Made by a program: the position numbers and the translations under genes. From the NCBI GenBank assembly GCA_001643675.2, contig LSRY02000012.1, positions 1,056,501 to 1,120,500 of the forward strand: a stretch of 64,000 nucleotides of DNA, read 5' to 3'. Below, in pieces: positions 13,101 to 23,729 of the stretch. The notes beneath the pieces are model-generated. The model ran no database searches. It was given only the letters and a program-made list of their open reading frames with translations, and had not been told where the DNA came from. The stretch comes from Monocercomonoides exilis. Lineage: Eukaryota; Preaxostyla; Oxymonadida; Polymastigidae. Positions within the stretch are counted from its first letter, which is position 1. Each line of letters starts with the position of its first letter.

Positions 13101-16100
13101 GCAAATCATCTTCAATTGCTCCGTTTCGGCTGCTTGTTGGGAAACAGCCATTGAAGCAAGCAAAAGATAAGGATGAGTGGAAGATGCTATTTGGAAAAGT
13201 GAACAAAGAGGAGATGGATTCAAAGAAATGCGAAGAAACAAAAGTTGGAAAAGAAAAAGAAGAAATGAATGAAGTGAAAGAGGTAAAAGAAGAGAAAGAA
13301 GAGAAAGAAGGAAAACTAAACAGAATTTCAGCTGAAGAAGTTCCATCACAACCGGTTAAATCAACTTCAGAATCAACTTTCCCGTCAAATTCCTTGTCAA
13401 CCACATCGTCTGAAGCATCTGAAATACATCCTTCTTCAAGCACTGCTCAACAGCCTTCATCACAATCACAAATTTCTCCACAAGTCGAAAAGCCAACAGC
13501 AGAAACGGAATTAAAACCAACCCCACAAAAGCAGACAACCCAATCACTTTCGTCTTCTTCCGAAGAAAGAAAAACAACAAGAGACGATTCAATCCCAAAA
13601 ACATTGGCTTCTTCATCTCCTGAGACAGATTATCCAGGCCTGCTCTCTTTACCTTCAAGTGTCGTTACAAATCCATCTGAATCCTCTTCATATTTCATTC
13701 CGTCAGCACAGAAACCAATTCAGCTAGATTCTTCACTGGGTTCTGGTTCTGAGTCTGCTTCATCATCCTCTTCTTCATTGTCATCATCTTCTTCCTCCGC
13801 CTCATCTTCCTCTTCTACTTCAACCTCCACTATTTCCTCCTCTTCCCAAAGCGAACAAACCGTCTCCTCCTCCTCTTCCTCCTCTTTCTCCTACTCTTCC
13901 TCAGGCACCTCCTCTCGCCCCTCTTCCCCCCGCCCCCTCTCCCCGCCTCCTTCTCTCCCTTCTTTGCGCCATCATCACATAGCAGTCGCTGAGACCCACG
14001 GTAGCCGTCCTTCAATGGAAGACTTTCTGGTTGTACTGCCGTGTGGTGGGTGGGATCTGTCAGCGCTGATTGAGGCAGGCGAGATGGGCATTGTGAAGCG
14101 GCTGCTGACACTGCCACAGGAAATACGCTTCCACAGAGAAGGGATGAAGGTGTTCAATGAGAGAGAAGAGAAGCGATGGGCGGCGAGGCTGCGCAGAGGG
14201 TGGGGACCGATACTGAGGGATGGGATCAGAGGAGGAGGGAGAGGAGAAGGAGAAGGGGTTGGTCAGTTTTCTGGATCTTTCTCTGGGATTTCCAATCGAG
14301 GGAGGTCGATTTTGAGGAATGTGGAACGAGCAAGCGCTGTCTCATCACTTTCTGCATCGCCTTCAGTTTCTGCTTCGTTTTCGTCTTTGAGAGGAAGAGG
14401 CAGACCATCTGTTTCCTTTTCATCAGCTGAGCGGCCACGTTTGAGCTCAAAGAACAACATTTCTCGTCCGTCGCATCTGGCAGACAACAGAGAAAGTGCA
14501 ACAGCCACATCCACATCCACATCGAAAGAATCAGACATAGCAGCAGCATCATCATCTGCAGCATCCGATTCACCTGCCCAGAACAGCTCATCTCTTGACA
14601 GCTGCCCGTATTTCCACCCGTCTGTCACCAGCTGCGGGGTCTTTGCTGTGTTTGATGGACACAAAGGTCCCCAGACAGCATCTTTCTTGTCATCTCATTT
14701 TGTGGATGCCTTTCTCCACTGCACGAAGGAGAGAATCCACATGGAGAACGAGAGGAAGAAGAAGGAGAGAATGCCGAAGGGAGCAGCAGAGGCTCAGAAG
14801 CAGAAGTCGAAGCAGAACAAGCAGATACAGCAGGCAAAGCAGAAGAAGAAGAAGGTTATTTCAACAGATGTGGATGATTGGATTGTTATCGCACAAGAAA
14901 GGCATTCAGCAAATTTGGAATCGAAAGAAGCTAATGAAAATAACACCAACACTCAAAAAACAGAAGGAAACGAACAGAAACAGCTGCCTCCTGCACCACC
15001 TCCGTCTCTGCCCCTTCAGAGTCCTGACGCATCTTCGTCTCTTCCATTGGTGATTCCTGCTCCTTTGAATGATGAGCCACAAGTTGCACCTCAACCGCTT
15101 GAAGATGAAAAAGAGTCTGAATCGAAAAGAGAGCAACAAAATAAAAGCCAAAATGAAAACACACAAAATGCTTCAAAATCTGGTGATCAAGAAAGCGAAC
15201 AGCCCACGAAATGTGCAGAAGAACCTAGCGCTTTGAATCCAAAGAAAGTGGCTCCGAATCCTCCTCCATCAACAAGTGATAGTTTACCAACAAGTTCTTC
15301 CAATTTATCTTCCTCTTCTTCTTCACAGCAAGCTCCATCCGCCTCGACTGCCTCACAATCTTCATCATCGTCGTCCTCTCGTTCAACTCCTACTCCTCTT
15401 CTCTGTCTGATCCTTCGAGACACATTTGCCCATCTCACTGCCAAGATGCGTGCACTGCGTGTGGTTGATGGCTCGTGTGCGTTGGTTGCTGTGGTAACGC
15501 CCACAAATGTGTATTTAGCATCGGCGGGGGACTGCAGGGCTGTGCTGGTGTCACGGTGGATCAATGGAGAAGAATGTGTGGCTAATATGGAGGAGGTTCT
15601 TCACTCAGGTGTTGAAGAAGGAGAGATTGTGAAGAATGAAAAAGAGAATACAGAAGAGAGTTTCAATTCAAAGAGTGATACCTGCAAAGCCTCTCCAGCA
15701 AGAGAAGATAAAAATACCAATGAAAATACTTCAATTTGTCTGCATTCAGAAAAACTTTCAGAATCGACAAGCAAACAACCTTCTTCAATTGACACAGAAG
15801 AGCACAAACACAACTCATCTGATTGCACACAAAGAGAAGAGCTGTTCCGTCCTTTCAACACATTTTGCCCAACGCTCCGTCGCTTGCCTACAAACTTTAC
15901 ACAGAATGGAGTGAACAACAAACAATCTCGTTCTTCACGTTCTTCAAAGCAGCAAGCAAAAGACGAGCATTCAGGTCTGTTCGCATCCGGAGCTCGCTTC
16001 ACATCTGTCCCTTCAGTCTCCTCTTCCTTACGTCATCCGCTCATATTCCCCCCACCTTCCTTCTTTCTCACTGCCCGTGCACTCACCATCGACCACAAGC

Positions 16101-17350
16101 CGCTGTGTCCGCGTGAACGGCGCTTCATCAAGCGAGTGGGCGGTTTTGTGACGACAGAGCGGAGAATCAACAGCATCTTGGCAGTGGCACGTGCTTTGGG
16201 CGACTTCGACCTGTCGCCTGCAGTCAGCAGCGAGCCAGATGTCACGATGTGTGCAATAGAAAGGTGGGGGAAGCTGCATGTGGACGGATCTGACTGTATT
16301 CAATGTGATTGTGCAGAACATGCGAAAGAAAGGAATTGTAATAGTTTGGCTCCTCGTTCGCATGGTTGTCATTCTTTGGAAGGGTCACCAAGTACTGACT
16401 CTTCTTCATCAACACCGTTGCAATCAGCCAGGTCTTCTCTCAAATCCCAATCTATTCACCTTTCATCCTCCCATGCCTCTTCATATGTCTCGCCCTATGT
16501 CCCTCCCTCGCTTGCTCCTGTTCTTGACGAATGGCTCATCCCACCACAGCCGTTTCCTGCATTGTTTCATGCACGTGAAGAGAACTGGAGACTGAAAGAG
16601 CTATCAGCACATGAACGAGCCTCTTATTCAGAACATCATTCGAAGGAAGATGGAAACAATACAGTGTCATCAGCATCATCATCAACATCAGATTCGTTAT
16701 CAGTTGTAACAGCGTCTACCAGTTCTGCACCACATAACTCCTCAAATGTGTTTGTCAATGGATGGAAGAGAGAGGACATGGCGTTGGTGTTGGCGTGTGA
16801 TGGTCTTTATGATGTGATTGACACACAGCAAGTGGCAGAGATTGGATTCCCGTGGATGGACGAAGAAGCAGGATGGTCTGTGTTTAGCGACCCTGTCTTT
16901 GATGAAGAAGATGACGATGAAGGCAAAGGAGGTGAAGAAGACACCACTTGCGAGGAGAATGACTCATCCACAGAAGGAGGGCAGAAAGCAGAAAACGAAG
17001 AAATTTGCTCTCAAATTCCTGCAGATGCACAGGAGGAGCCTGCAACAATGGCAGCCGCGTCCAGCCAGCTGTCACTCTCAGAATGTGCAGTTGGCACTTT
17101 GAACGAGCAAAAAGCAGCGAAAACAGAACACACCCCAATTTCTAAGAAGAAGTGCCATCGCCTCAGATCACTTAAGAGATCCCAGTCAAATGTGAGTAGT
17201 ACAAGGACGCATCATCATTCACACAAGGGATGCAGATGCAGCACAATCTCTAAGGGCCAACTGGCCGAGTTGGCTGCGTTGCGCCTGCGATCTGCAGCGG
17301 AAGCGCTGGAATCTACAGACAATATCAGCATCATTGTGATTATGCTGTAA
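4152..17350 (+). CDS. Giant leucine-rich repeat - PP2C protein phosphatase fusion
   Basis: Exons 4152-4406, 4506-4657, 4708-4930, 5043-5201, 5452-5698, 5903-12094 and 12348-17350 join in phase to 4076 residues. The start directly follows an in-frame TAA. Leucine-rich repeats fill residues ~20-345 (LRILNIASNAISELP, LQTLPSSLC) and recur at ~560-630, ~840-925 and ~1055, separated by acidic and poly-Ser tracts. The C-terminal ~1100 residues hold a complete Mn/Mg-dependent PP2C core. It has RPSMEDF (~2963), FAVFDGHKG (~3175), LASAGDCRAVL (~3470), IDHKP, LAVARALGD (~3687), LACDGLYD (~3892) and terminal DNISIIVI. The metal-binding acidic residues are present, so it is probably an active Ser/Thr phosphatase. 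The domain order recalls PHLPP and protist LRR-PP2C proteins, but five large insertions break the catalytic domain. Bases 5903-17350 are interrupted by a single intron (12095-12347), which makes two separate genes unlikely. Confidence 0.88.
8689..8751. repeat. (TCT)n trinucleotide tract coding poly-Ser
   Basis: A nearly pure TCT run inside the LRR-PP2C gene encodes about 20 serines. It is the purest of many Ser tracts in this gene, where most other tracts mix TCT, TCC and TCA codons. Confidence 0.9.
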
Positions 17351-17778
17351 TAATTGTTTTTGATTGTATGTTAGAATCGTTTTTTTTTTAATAAAAAGAA
17401 TTCTCAATATGTAAAATTTTTTTCGTTCTTTCTATAAACTTGTTCAAATCTTAAAACTGTTTTGTGAATTGTTTATTGATGATATTATTGCGGATGTTTT
17501 TATTTGAATTTGTTATTATTATCTTTTAAGTTTCATTAGGCAATTGGAGATAAAAATTCCTTCATGTTGCAGATCTTTAATAAATCATGTAAAAATTTAT
17601 TTATTCAATAATACAACAATTTTGTTTATTTTTTCTCTTCATAACCACAAACTTCTTTCTTAAAACAAAGAAAAAGAATTCACTACTATGAAACGCCATT
17701 ATTAATTTTTTTTTATTTCGATTTTTTCATTTGAATTCTTATTTACAATTTAATATCGAAACTAAAATCTAAAACGTA
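17351..17778. other. AT-rich intergenic region
   Basis: This 428-base spacer separates the LRR-PP2C stop from the next start. It is T-rich with an AATAAA just past the stop (near 17390), a possible polyadenylation signal. No other feature is seen. Confidence 0.5.
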
Positions 17779-18989
17779 ATGGAACAAGGTATGATGTTTT
17801 ATCTTATTTTCATTTTTCACGATTTATCTTTCATATCTTATTTGAAAAAATTTTTGAGAAGAAAATCCTCAAACCCAACAGATTACAAATATCAACTCGA
17901 ATGAAAAGTCTAATGATGAAGCTGTTGCAGAATCAAATACAGAAATCGACAATAAGGAACCACAGTACGTTCTTGATTCATCAACAGAAGTTCATGGTGT
18001 GTAATTGTTTGAAGAATAAAAAAATTCAATTCGTTTTTGTCAAATAAGCAGAACATGAAGATGAGTCAGAAGTTGCAATAATATCTAATAGCTATTCAAA
18101 GTCGGCAGAACGTAGTCAACTCTCTGAGATAGAAGAAATTGAAGAAGAATTGGACAAAGAAATTATGAAGGAAACTGAGGATCAAGAGGAACAACCTCGA
18201 AGGCATCGGCCTTCTCTTCCACCTGTATATAATGTTTCTACCATGCTTGAAGAAAAAGAATCCAGAGATCTTGATTCATTGCGTAAACTTGCAACTGCTC
18301 TATCTTCAAAATTCACTTCATTTACAAATTCTTCATCACACACTTTCAAAAGCAGCACAGAAATTGACGATGGAATATCTCCAATTAAGCAACGAAAGAG
18401 AACAAGAAGCAAAACCACACCTGCTGCACTTTATTCTTCTCACTTCAACGACACTTCATTAAAACAAGCTCGCCACACCATAAATGATACAAGGGCGGAA
18501 CTCAAAGCACAAGCAGAATTAAAGAAATCAAATGAAAGATCAACAAAATCAAAGCGCGAAGAAAGCAAAGCAGAAATGAAAGAAAATGAGATTGATTCGC
18601 ATAAGCAAGACGAGAAAGAAGATGATGAATCAAATGAGAAGAGTGAAAAAATGGACACTGCTCCAGAATTAGCAACGAAAGCGCGAAAAAGAACAAGAAA
18701 AGAAATTGAACAGGCAAATGAGGATGAAAGAAGTGATCTGCCCGCTAGAAAGAGAAGGACAACAACAAAGAATCAGAAACGGTTGAGAATTGAAAATGAG
18801 GATGTTAAAAATAATGAAAAAGAAGACAAAGAAGACAAAGAAGACAAAGAAGACAAAGAAGAAAGTGAAGAAAAATCAGATTCAACTGAAAATTCTGTAA
18901 TCAAGCCAAAAGCGAAAAGCAAGCAACAAAGGCGTTCTAGCACACAGATTGAGAGAAAAAGTAGAGTCACAACTCGATCAGGAAAGTAA
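17779..18989 (+). CDS. Charged low-complexity hypothetical protein
   Basis: Three exons, 17779-17788, 17859-17996 and 18052-18989, join in phase to 361 residues. The first exon is only 10 bases (MEQ plus one base). It was chosen because the alternative acceptor at 17881 hits a stop, whereas the acceptor at 17858 gives a clean frame. The product is rich in Lys, Arg, Glu and Ser. It has several clusters that look like nuclear localisation signals (KARKRTRK, PARKRRTTTK) and a short repeated EDK block. A modestly hydrophobic patch (VYNVSTMLEEKESRDLDSLRKL, shown in part) is the only candidate folded region. I do not recognise a family. A nuclear or chromatin role is a guess from composition. Confidence 0.6.
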
Positions 18990-19340
18990 TGAGCACGTAA
19001 CTTTTTCATTTCTTGACTCAAGTTTAAAGGATTTCGTTTTAAAAAGAAAGAAATTCAATGACGCGCACCATTTAGTTAAATGCAATTATTTTGTCGGCTT
19101 TTTTCGTCAATTTTGCATTTAAATAATTCTGAATATTTGTTCTTTTTCTCTTTTTCACTTCATTAAAATGTTTTTCGTTTTTGTTAATGATATGTTTTTG
19201 TTTGCTTTTATAATAAAGATTATTAAATTATTCATTTAAAAGCTTTAACTGAGTTCATAGCAAAGAAAAGATGGAAATAGAAAAAGTTTTTAAGTGTATT
19301 ATTTTATTTTTGTCTGATCAAAGACTTGAATTAATTTTCA
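18990..19340. other. AT-rich intergenic region
   Basis: This 351-base spacer upstream of CDC45 contains no recognisable motif. It presumably carries the CDC45 promoter. Confidence 0.5.
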
Positions 19341-22300
19341 ATGATAATTCAAGTTCAAGATTTTATTGAACTTGTTTATCAACGAATATTACAAGCATCA
19401 AAAGAAAATAATCGAATACTTTTGATTAGCGCAAATGACGTTGACTCTGTTTGCACGAGCTCAATAATTACGGTATTTAATTTTTTTCATTTATAATAAT
19501 CATCAAATAATATTAAATTTTAATTGTTTTCTTCATTTTATTTTTTTGATTACATCTTAATCGTTTTAAAAACGATAGGCATTGCTTCAAGCAGAGCAGG
19601 TTCTTTATACTTTAATTCCAGTCTGCAGCAACAATTCGTTAGTATCAACCTTGAAATCCCGATTGGCTACTCAAGCGGAAGCTCATTATTTCTTTTTGAT
19701 AAATTGTGGAGCTCAAATTGATCTTAATTCTCTTGTTCCAAATGATGTGTCAAATGTTGTATTTTTTGTTCTTGATAACCATCGACCATATAACCTCGAA
19801 AATGCAGTGCCCACAAACGAATCCGTACGATCATTTTAAAATTTTTAAATGTTTGAATCTGATGTTTTCCAATATCTAGGTTATTCTTATTGATGATGGT
19901 TCTGGACTTCTGGAAATACAAAGATTTGAGGAGCCTGTTCCAGAAGGAACAAAAACAAGAGCTGAAGTTGAGGAAGAACGGTTAAGAGAAGAAGAAGAGG
20001 AAGGTGATGATTTTGAAGAGAATGATGATGAGGCTGAAGAGGATTCAGTAAGAGATGATATTATGAATATGGAAGGGATGGAAGAGATTGGCAGAAAGAG
20101 AAAGAAAAAGAGGAAAAAGAACGAACCTGTGATTACACAAGAAGATATTTTAGAAGAACGAAAGGTTAATCTGAAATGCATTTATTTCATTTTATTTATA
20201 AACATTATTTTTTCGAACTTGTACTAAACATTTCTATTCAGAAAGTCTATGATGAACTCAGTTACATTGCTTGCTCTTCTTCGTTTATGCTTTTTAGTGT
20301 TGCATCAAAAATTAATCGGAGCAGTAACCAATCATTATGGGCAGCACTTGTAGGACTTTCGGCATTATGGATGAATGAATTCATTGAAGAAGATGAATAC
20401 AAACAGAGTTTTGAGACACTTCTTCCTGATATCTTCCGACTCAACCCTCAGATGCAGAACACCGTTGGAGCAGCTACTTCAATCCTGGCTGTTGAGTCAA
20501 CTTTGACAGCAACTGTTGTTCCTGTACCCGACTATCCGCTTCTCTGCTACCGTCACACAACACTTGCACAGTCAATATCCATCACCCCATTCTTTGTGGC
20601 AAAGCTCGGCTTGTGGCTGGACAGTGGCGCTGATAACATCAAAGAGTTGCTTGCAATGATGGGTGTACCAATAAGAGAGGCCAATGCTCCATTTGAAGAA
20701 ATGACTATTGAATCACAAGAAGCATTGAGAGGATTTTTTGTGGAGATGGTTACATCTGATACAGCTTCGTGGAAAAGAAAAGAGGCGCAAAATGAGAAAA
20801 CATATGGAGGATTTACGAAAGAGCAGAGAATTTTGAGAGGAAGGGTGAAGACAGATATGACAATGACTGCTGTTATGAAGCAGATTGGTCACAATGATGT
20901 CAGTGCTGTGGATGTTGCATGCGCCTTGGAGGCAATACTGTCAAGAGGCTGGGAGATCGAAGGCGCAGGGAGAAGAAAAGCGATGCTTGGATTAGGATCG
21001 TCACAATCTGGCTCTGCGACTGCTTCTTCTGTAAAGCCAATGCCATTTTCAAGGAGAGAAGCAGCATCAGCATCGGCTTCTGCGTCTGCTTCATCTTCTT
21101 CTTCTTCCTCACAGCAAAGTGAAGACAATGGAGCTTCGGCTGAAGGAGTTGGTGATGGAATAACAGAATGGAAGGAATGGTCTTTCTGCTTCTGGTTGGC
21201 GTTAAATGCTCTGTCAAAGTGTGATAAAATGAAGAATTTATAAAAATAATGATGAATTTTAATTTTTCACTGTCATAATGCACAATTCTTATTTTTTTGA
21301 ATATATTCTTTGTTTAATTGTCAGTGATGGATATCAGATGCTTATGGAAGGTATTAAACTGTTCATTGAAACTCAAAAGGCTGTTATAAATGCAGGCACA
21401 AATATCATCAGAAGTAGAGTGTGTTAATAAAGAATTATGTTTTAAACATGATTATATAATCAAATGAAACTTTCTCTTTCTCTTTCTTTATTATTCCTTC
21501 TTTTTGCATGCTTCAATAAAAAAAATAAAAAACACAAAATCTTCAGCGTGTCATTTCAACATCCATCAGGCAAGCAGTCATCCATCAAAAATACGGAATA
21601 GCTCAGCTGCCTCTTTTGCAGCATCCTTTCCCTCTTTCGTGTTTGACACGGTTTTTGCTGTTAGCTTTTGATCAGTTCAAGCCCAAACAGAAAAATACTG
21701 GTAGCAACTCGCAAGCAATGGACAGATTTAAGCCTCGGCCTTTGCTGCTTTCTATCCCTCATCCTTCGTTGGCTTCTCATGTTCTTATCGTGGGTCATTG
21801 CCCTCCTTCAATGAACATGCATTGCAGAAAGTATGAAAATGCTATTTAAATAATAATAATCTCTTCTTATTTCCAAATGTTGTTTTTTTTAACCAAACAT
21901 TAAAATTTTATAAATTTTACAGTCCTTTCTCAGCTGCATATGAGCACAGCAAGCAAGTTTCGCGTACATCTGGTGAATCCTGTGGATTTGATGGGGAAAG
22001 CATTCTGATTGACACGAGGAGAGCGGCTCTTTTCATGGAAGCGCTGCAGAAGATCGACTGGGAAAGGAAGCAGGCGCTGGCGTATCGGATGTCACAAGGA
22101 GAAATGGATGTGCTGGATGCTGGCAGAAACATGAAGGACACAGAGGAAATGATGATGGCTGCATCGAAGAAGAAGAAGAAGAAGAAAGGGAAATCAAAAT
22201 TGTCAGGGTTTTTCTTTGATGAAATGAACAAGGAAGCAAATGGAGAGCAAGAAGAAGACGATGATGAATATGGCTTTGACGATGAAGAAGAAGAGGAGGA

Positions 22301-22871
22301 AGAGCCTTTTTCTCTGAGCATGTCACGAGGAGGAGGTGTATTGAGCAGTCTTTTAAGGGCTGTTAATGAGGAAGAAGCAATGATGGAAAGAGAAATGTGG
22401 CAGATGAAGGAGGAACAAAGAATGAAAGAGAGAATGAAAGAAAAAAGTAAAAAACCAGTTGAAATGATTGAGGTTGGAAAAGATGAAGAGGAGGAAGAAG
22501 AAGATGACGATGATGAAGATGAAGAACTCGATGAAGAAACAGAAGAATTTAAGAAGAAAAAACCAGATAGAGAAAGGATTTCGCGCAAGGAAAGCGATTC
22601 AGATAATGAAGAAGACGAAGATAATGAAGATGAATTGGAAGAAGAGGACGATGAAGAAGATGATGATTTAAACGCAATGGAAAATGGAAAGAAGCCAAAA
22701 TTTGATGAAGAAGATGACGAAGAAGCAGAAGACGAGGAAATTGAAAGGGAAGAAGCAGAGAATTATGGATTTGTTGTTGAGGATGGGGAAGAGGAAGAAG
22801 TGAATGAAGAAGACGAAGAGACGTTTCAAGATGATAATGATTTAACTCAGATGGAAGGAGAAAACGCTTGA
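19341..22871 (+). CDS. CDC45: CDC45 replication initiation factor
   Basis: Exons 19341-19472, 19579-19824, 19880-20164, 20242-21218, 21325-21418, 21547-21830 and 21923-22871 join in phase to 988 residues. CDC45 is part of the CMG helicase (Cdc45-MCM-GINS) that unwinds DNA at forks. The N-terminus shows the DHH-like signature (ISANDVDSVCTSSII) and VFFVLDNHRPYNLEN, then VILIDDG. An acidic loop (EEEEGDDFEENDDEAEED) precedes RKRKKKRKK. The middle block (YELPLCYRH-like YPLLCYRHTTLAQS, AKLGLWLDSGADNIKELLAMMG) and GYQMLMEGIKLFIETQKAV are typical. Usual family length is about 570-650. The excess is mostly a ~270-residue acidic tail after LFMEALQKIDWERKQ, coded in the last exon, plus a Ser-rich insertion near 21060-21130. 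Confidence 0.93.
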
Positions 22872-23008
22872 TTGAAATTCCCTTTTTTTATGACATTTCT
22901 ATTTATTTCCATATCGCATCATTTCACAATTCTATTTTGATTTGTGCAAATTATCATTTCACGTTCTTCGGCGAAAAAAATGGGAGATCTCAATTTTGAT
23001 CAAAGAGA

Positions 23009-23558
23009 ATGGCGACTTCTGTCTCATTAAAACGTGCTCCAACAGCATCAACCGGAGTAGAAGAGGTTATTTTTAAAACTGTATTTCTTTTTTTAGTAAT
23101 TGTTCCCTTTTATAAATTAGGAAGAGAAGAAAGATGATTTTACAAAAGGACCACTTTCACTTCTTTATCACAGTGTAAAAGAACATTGTCAGGTACTTTT
23201 TGCATTTTTAAGTAACTATGAATATTTATGTTAATAATTTCTACATTTTTAAGGTTTTGGTCAATTTGAGAAGCAACCGAAAATTACTTGGAGTTGTTCG
23301 GGCTTTCGACCGTCATATGAATCTTGTTATGGAAAATGTTAAAGAATTTTGGACTGAATTTCCTAAAAAAGGTATTTTTATTTTTTATATCTTCGGAATT
23401 ATGATGAAACTTCTATATCAATCTAATTTTAAAAAAAATAATTGTTTACAGGTAAAGGAGCAAAACGTGGACTTCCTGTAAATAGAGAAAGAGTTATTAT
23501 GAAACTTTTCGTGAGAGGAGATTCAATTATTCTAATTGTTCGAAATCCAAAGGCGTAA
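23009..23558 (+). CDS. SNRPD2: Small nuclear ribonucleoprotein Sm D2
   Basis: Exons 23009-23065, 23121-23192, 23254-23371 and 23452-23558 give 117 residues, against 118 for human Sm D2. The protein is one of the seven Sm ring subunits that bind U1, U2, U4 and U5 snRNAs. The Sm1 motif ([26 protein letters not shown]) is visible. The Sm2 end ([17 protein letters not shown]) and the D2-typical N-terminal [15 protein letters not shown] are also present. It lies 137 bases downstream of CDC45 on the same strand. Its presence fits the intron-rich character of this window. Confidence 0.95.
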
Positions 23559-23729
23559 ATTAAGTTAATTCATTTCAAAATTTAATTTTGTGAATAATTC
23601 AAAAATTAAAACACTTCTACTTTTTTATAATTGAGTATATATATCATATTTATTTTGAGTATCAACGCTTGACTATGTTTTTCTTGAGTTACGATCTTTA
23701 ACCATACTACAATTTCATTTCTAAGAAAA

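Noticed and set aside
5945-17138. Many open frames opposite or out of frame with the LRR-PP2C gene (poly-Glu, poly-Leu, poly-His proteins)
   Set aside because: They are mirror readings of Ser and acidic trinucleotide tracts and lack any family feature. The in-frame reading gives LRR and PP2C motifs.
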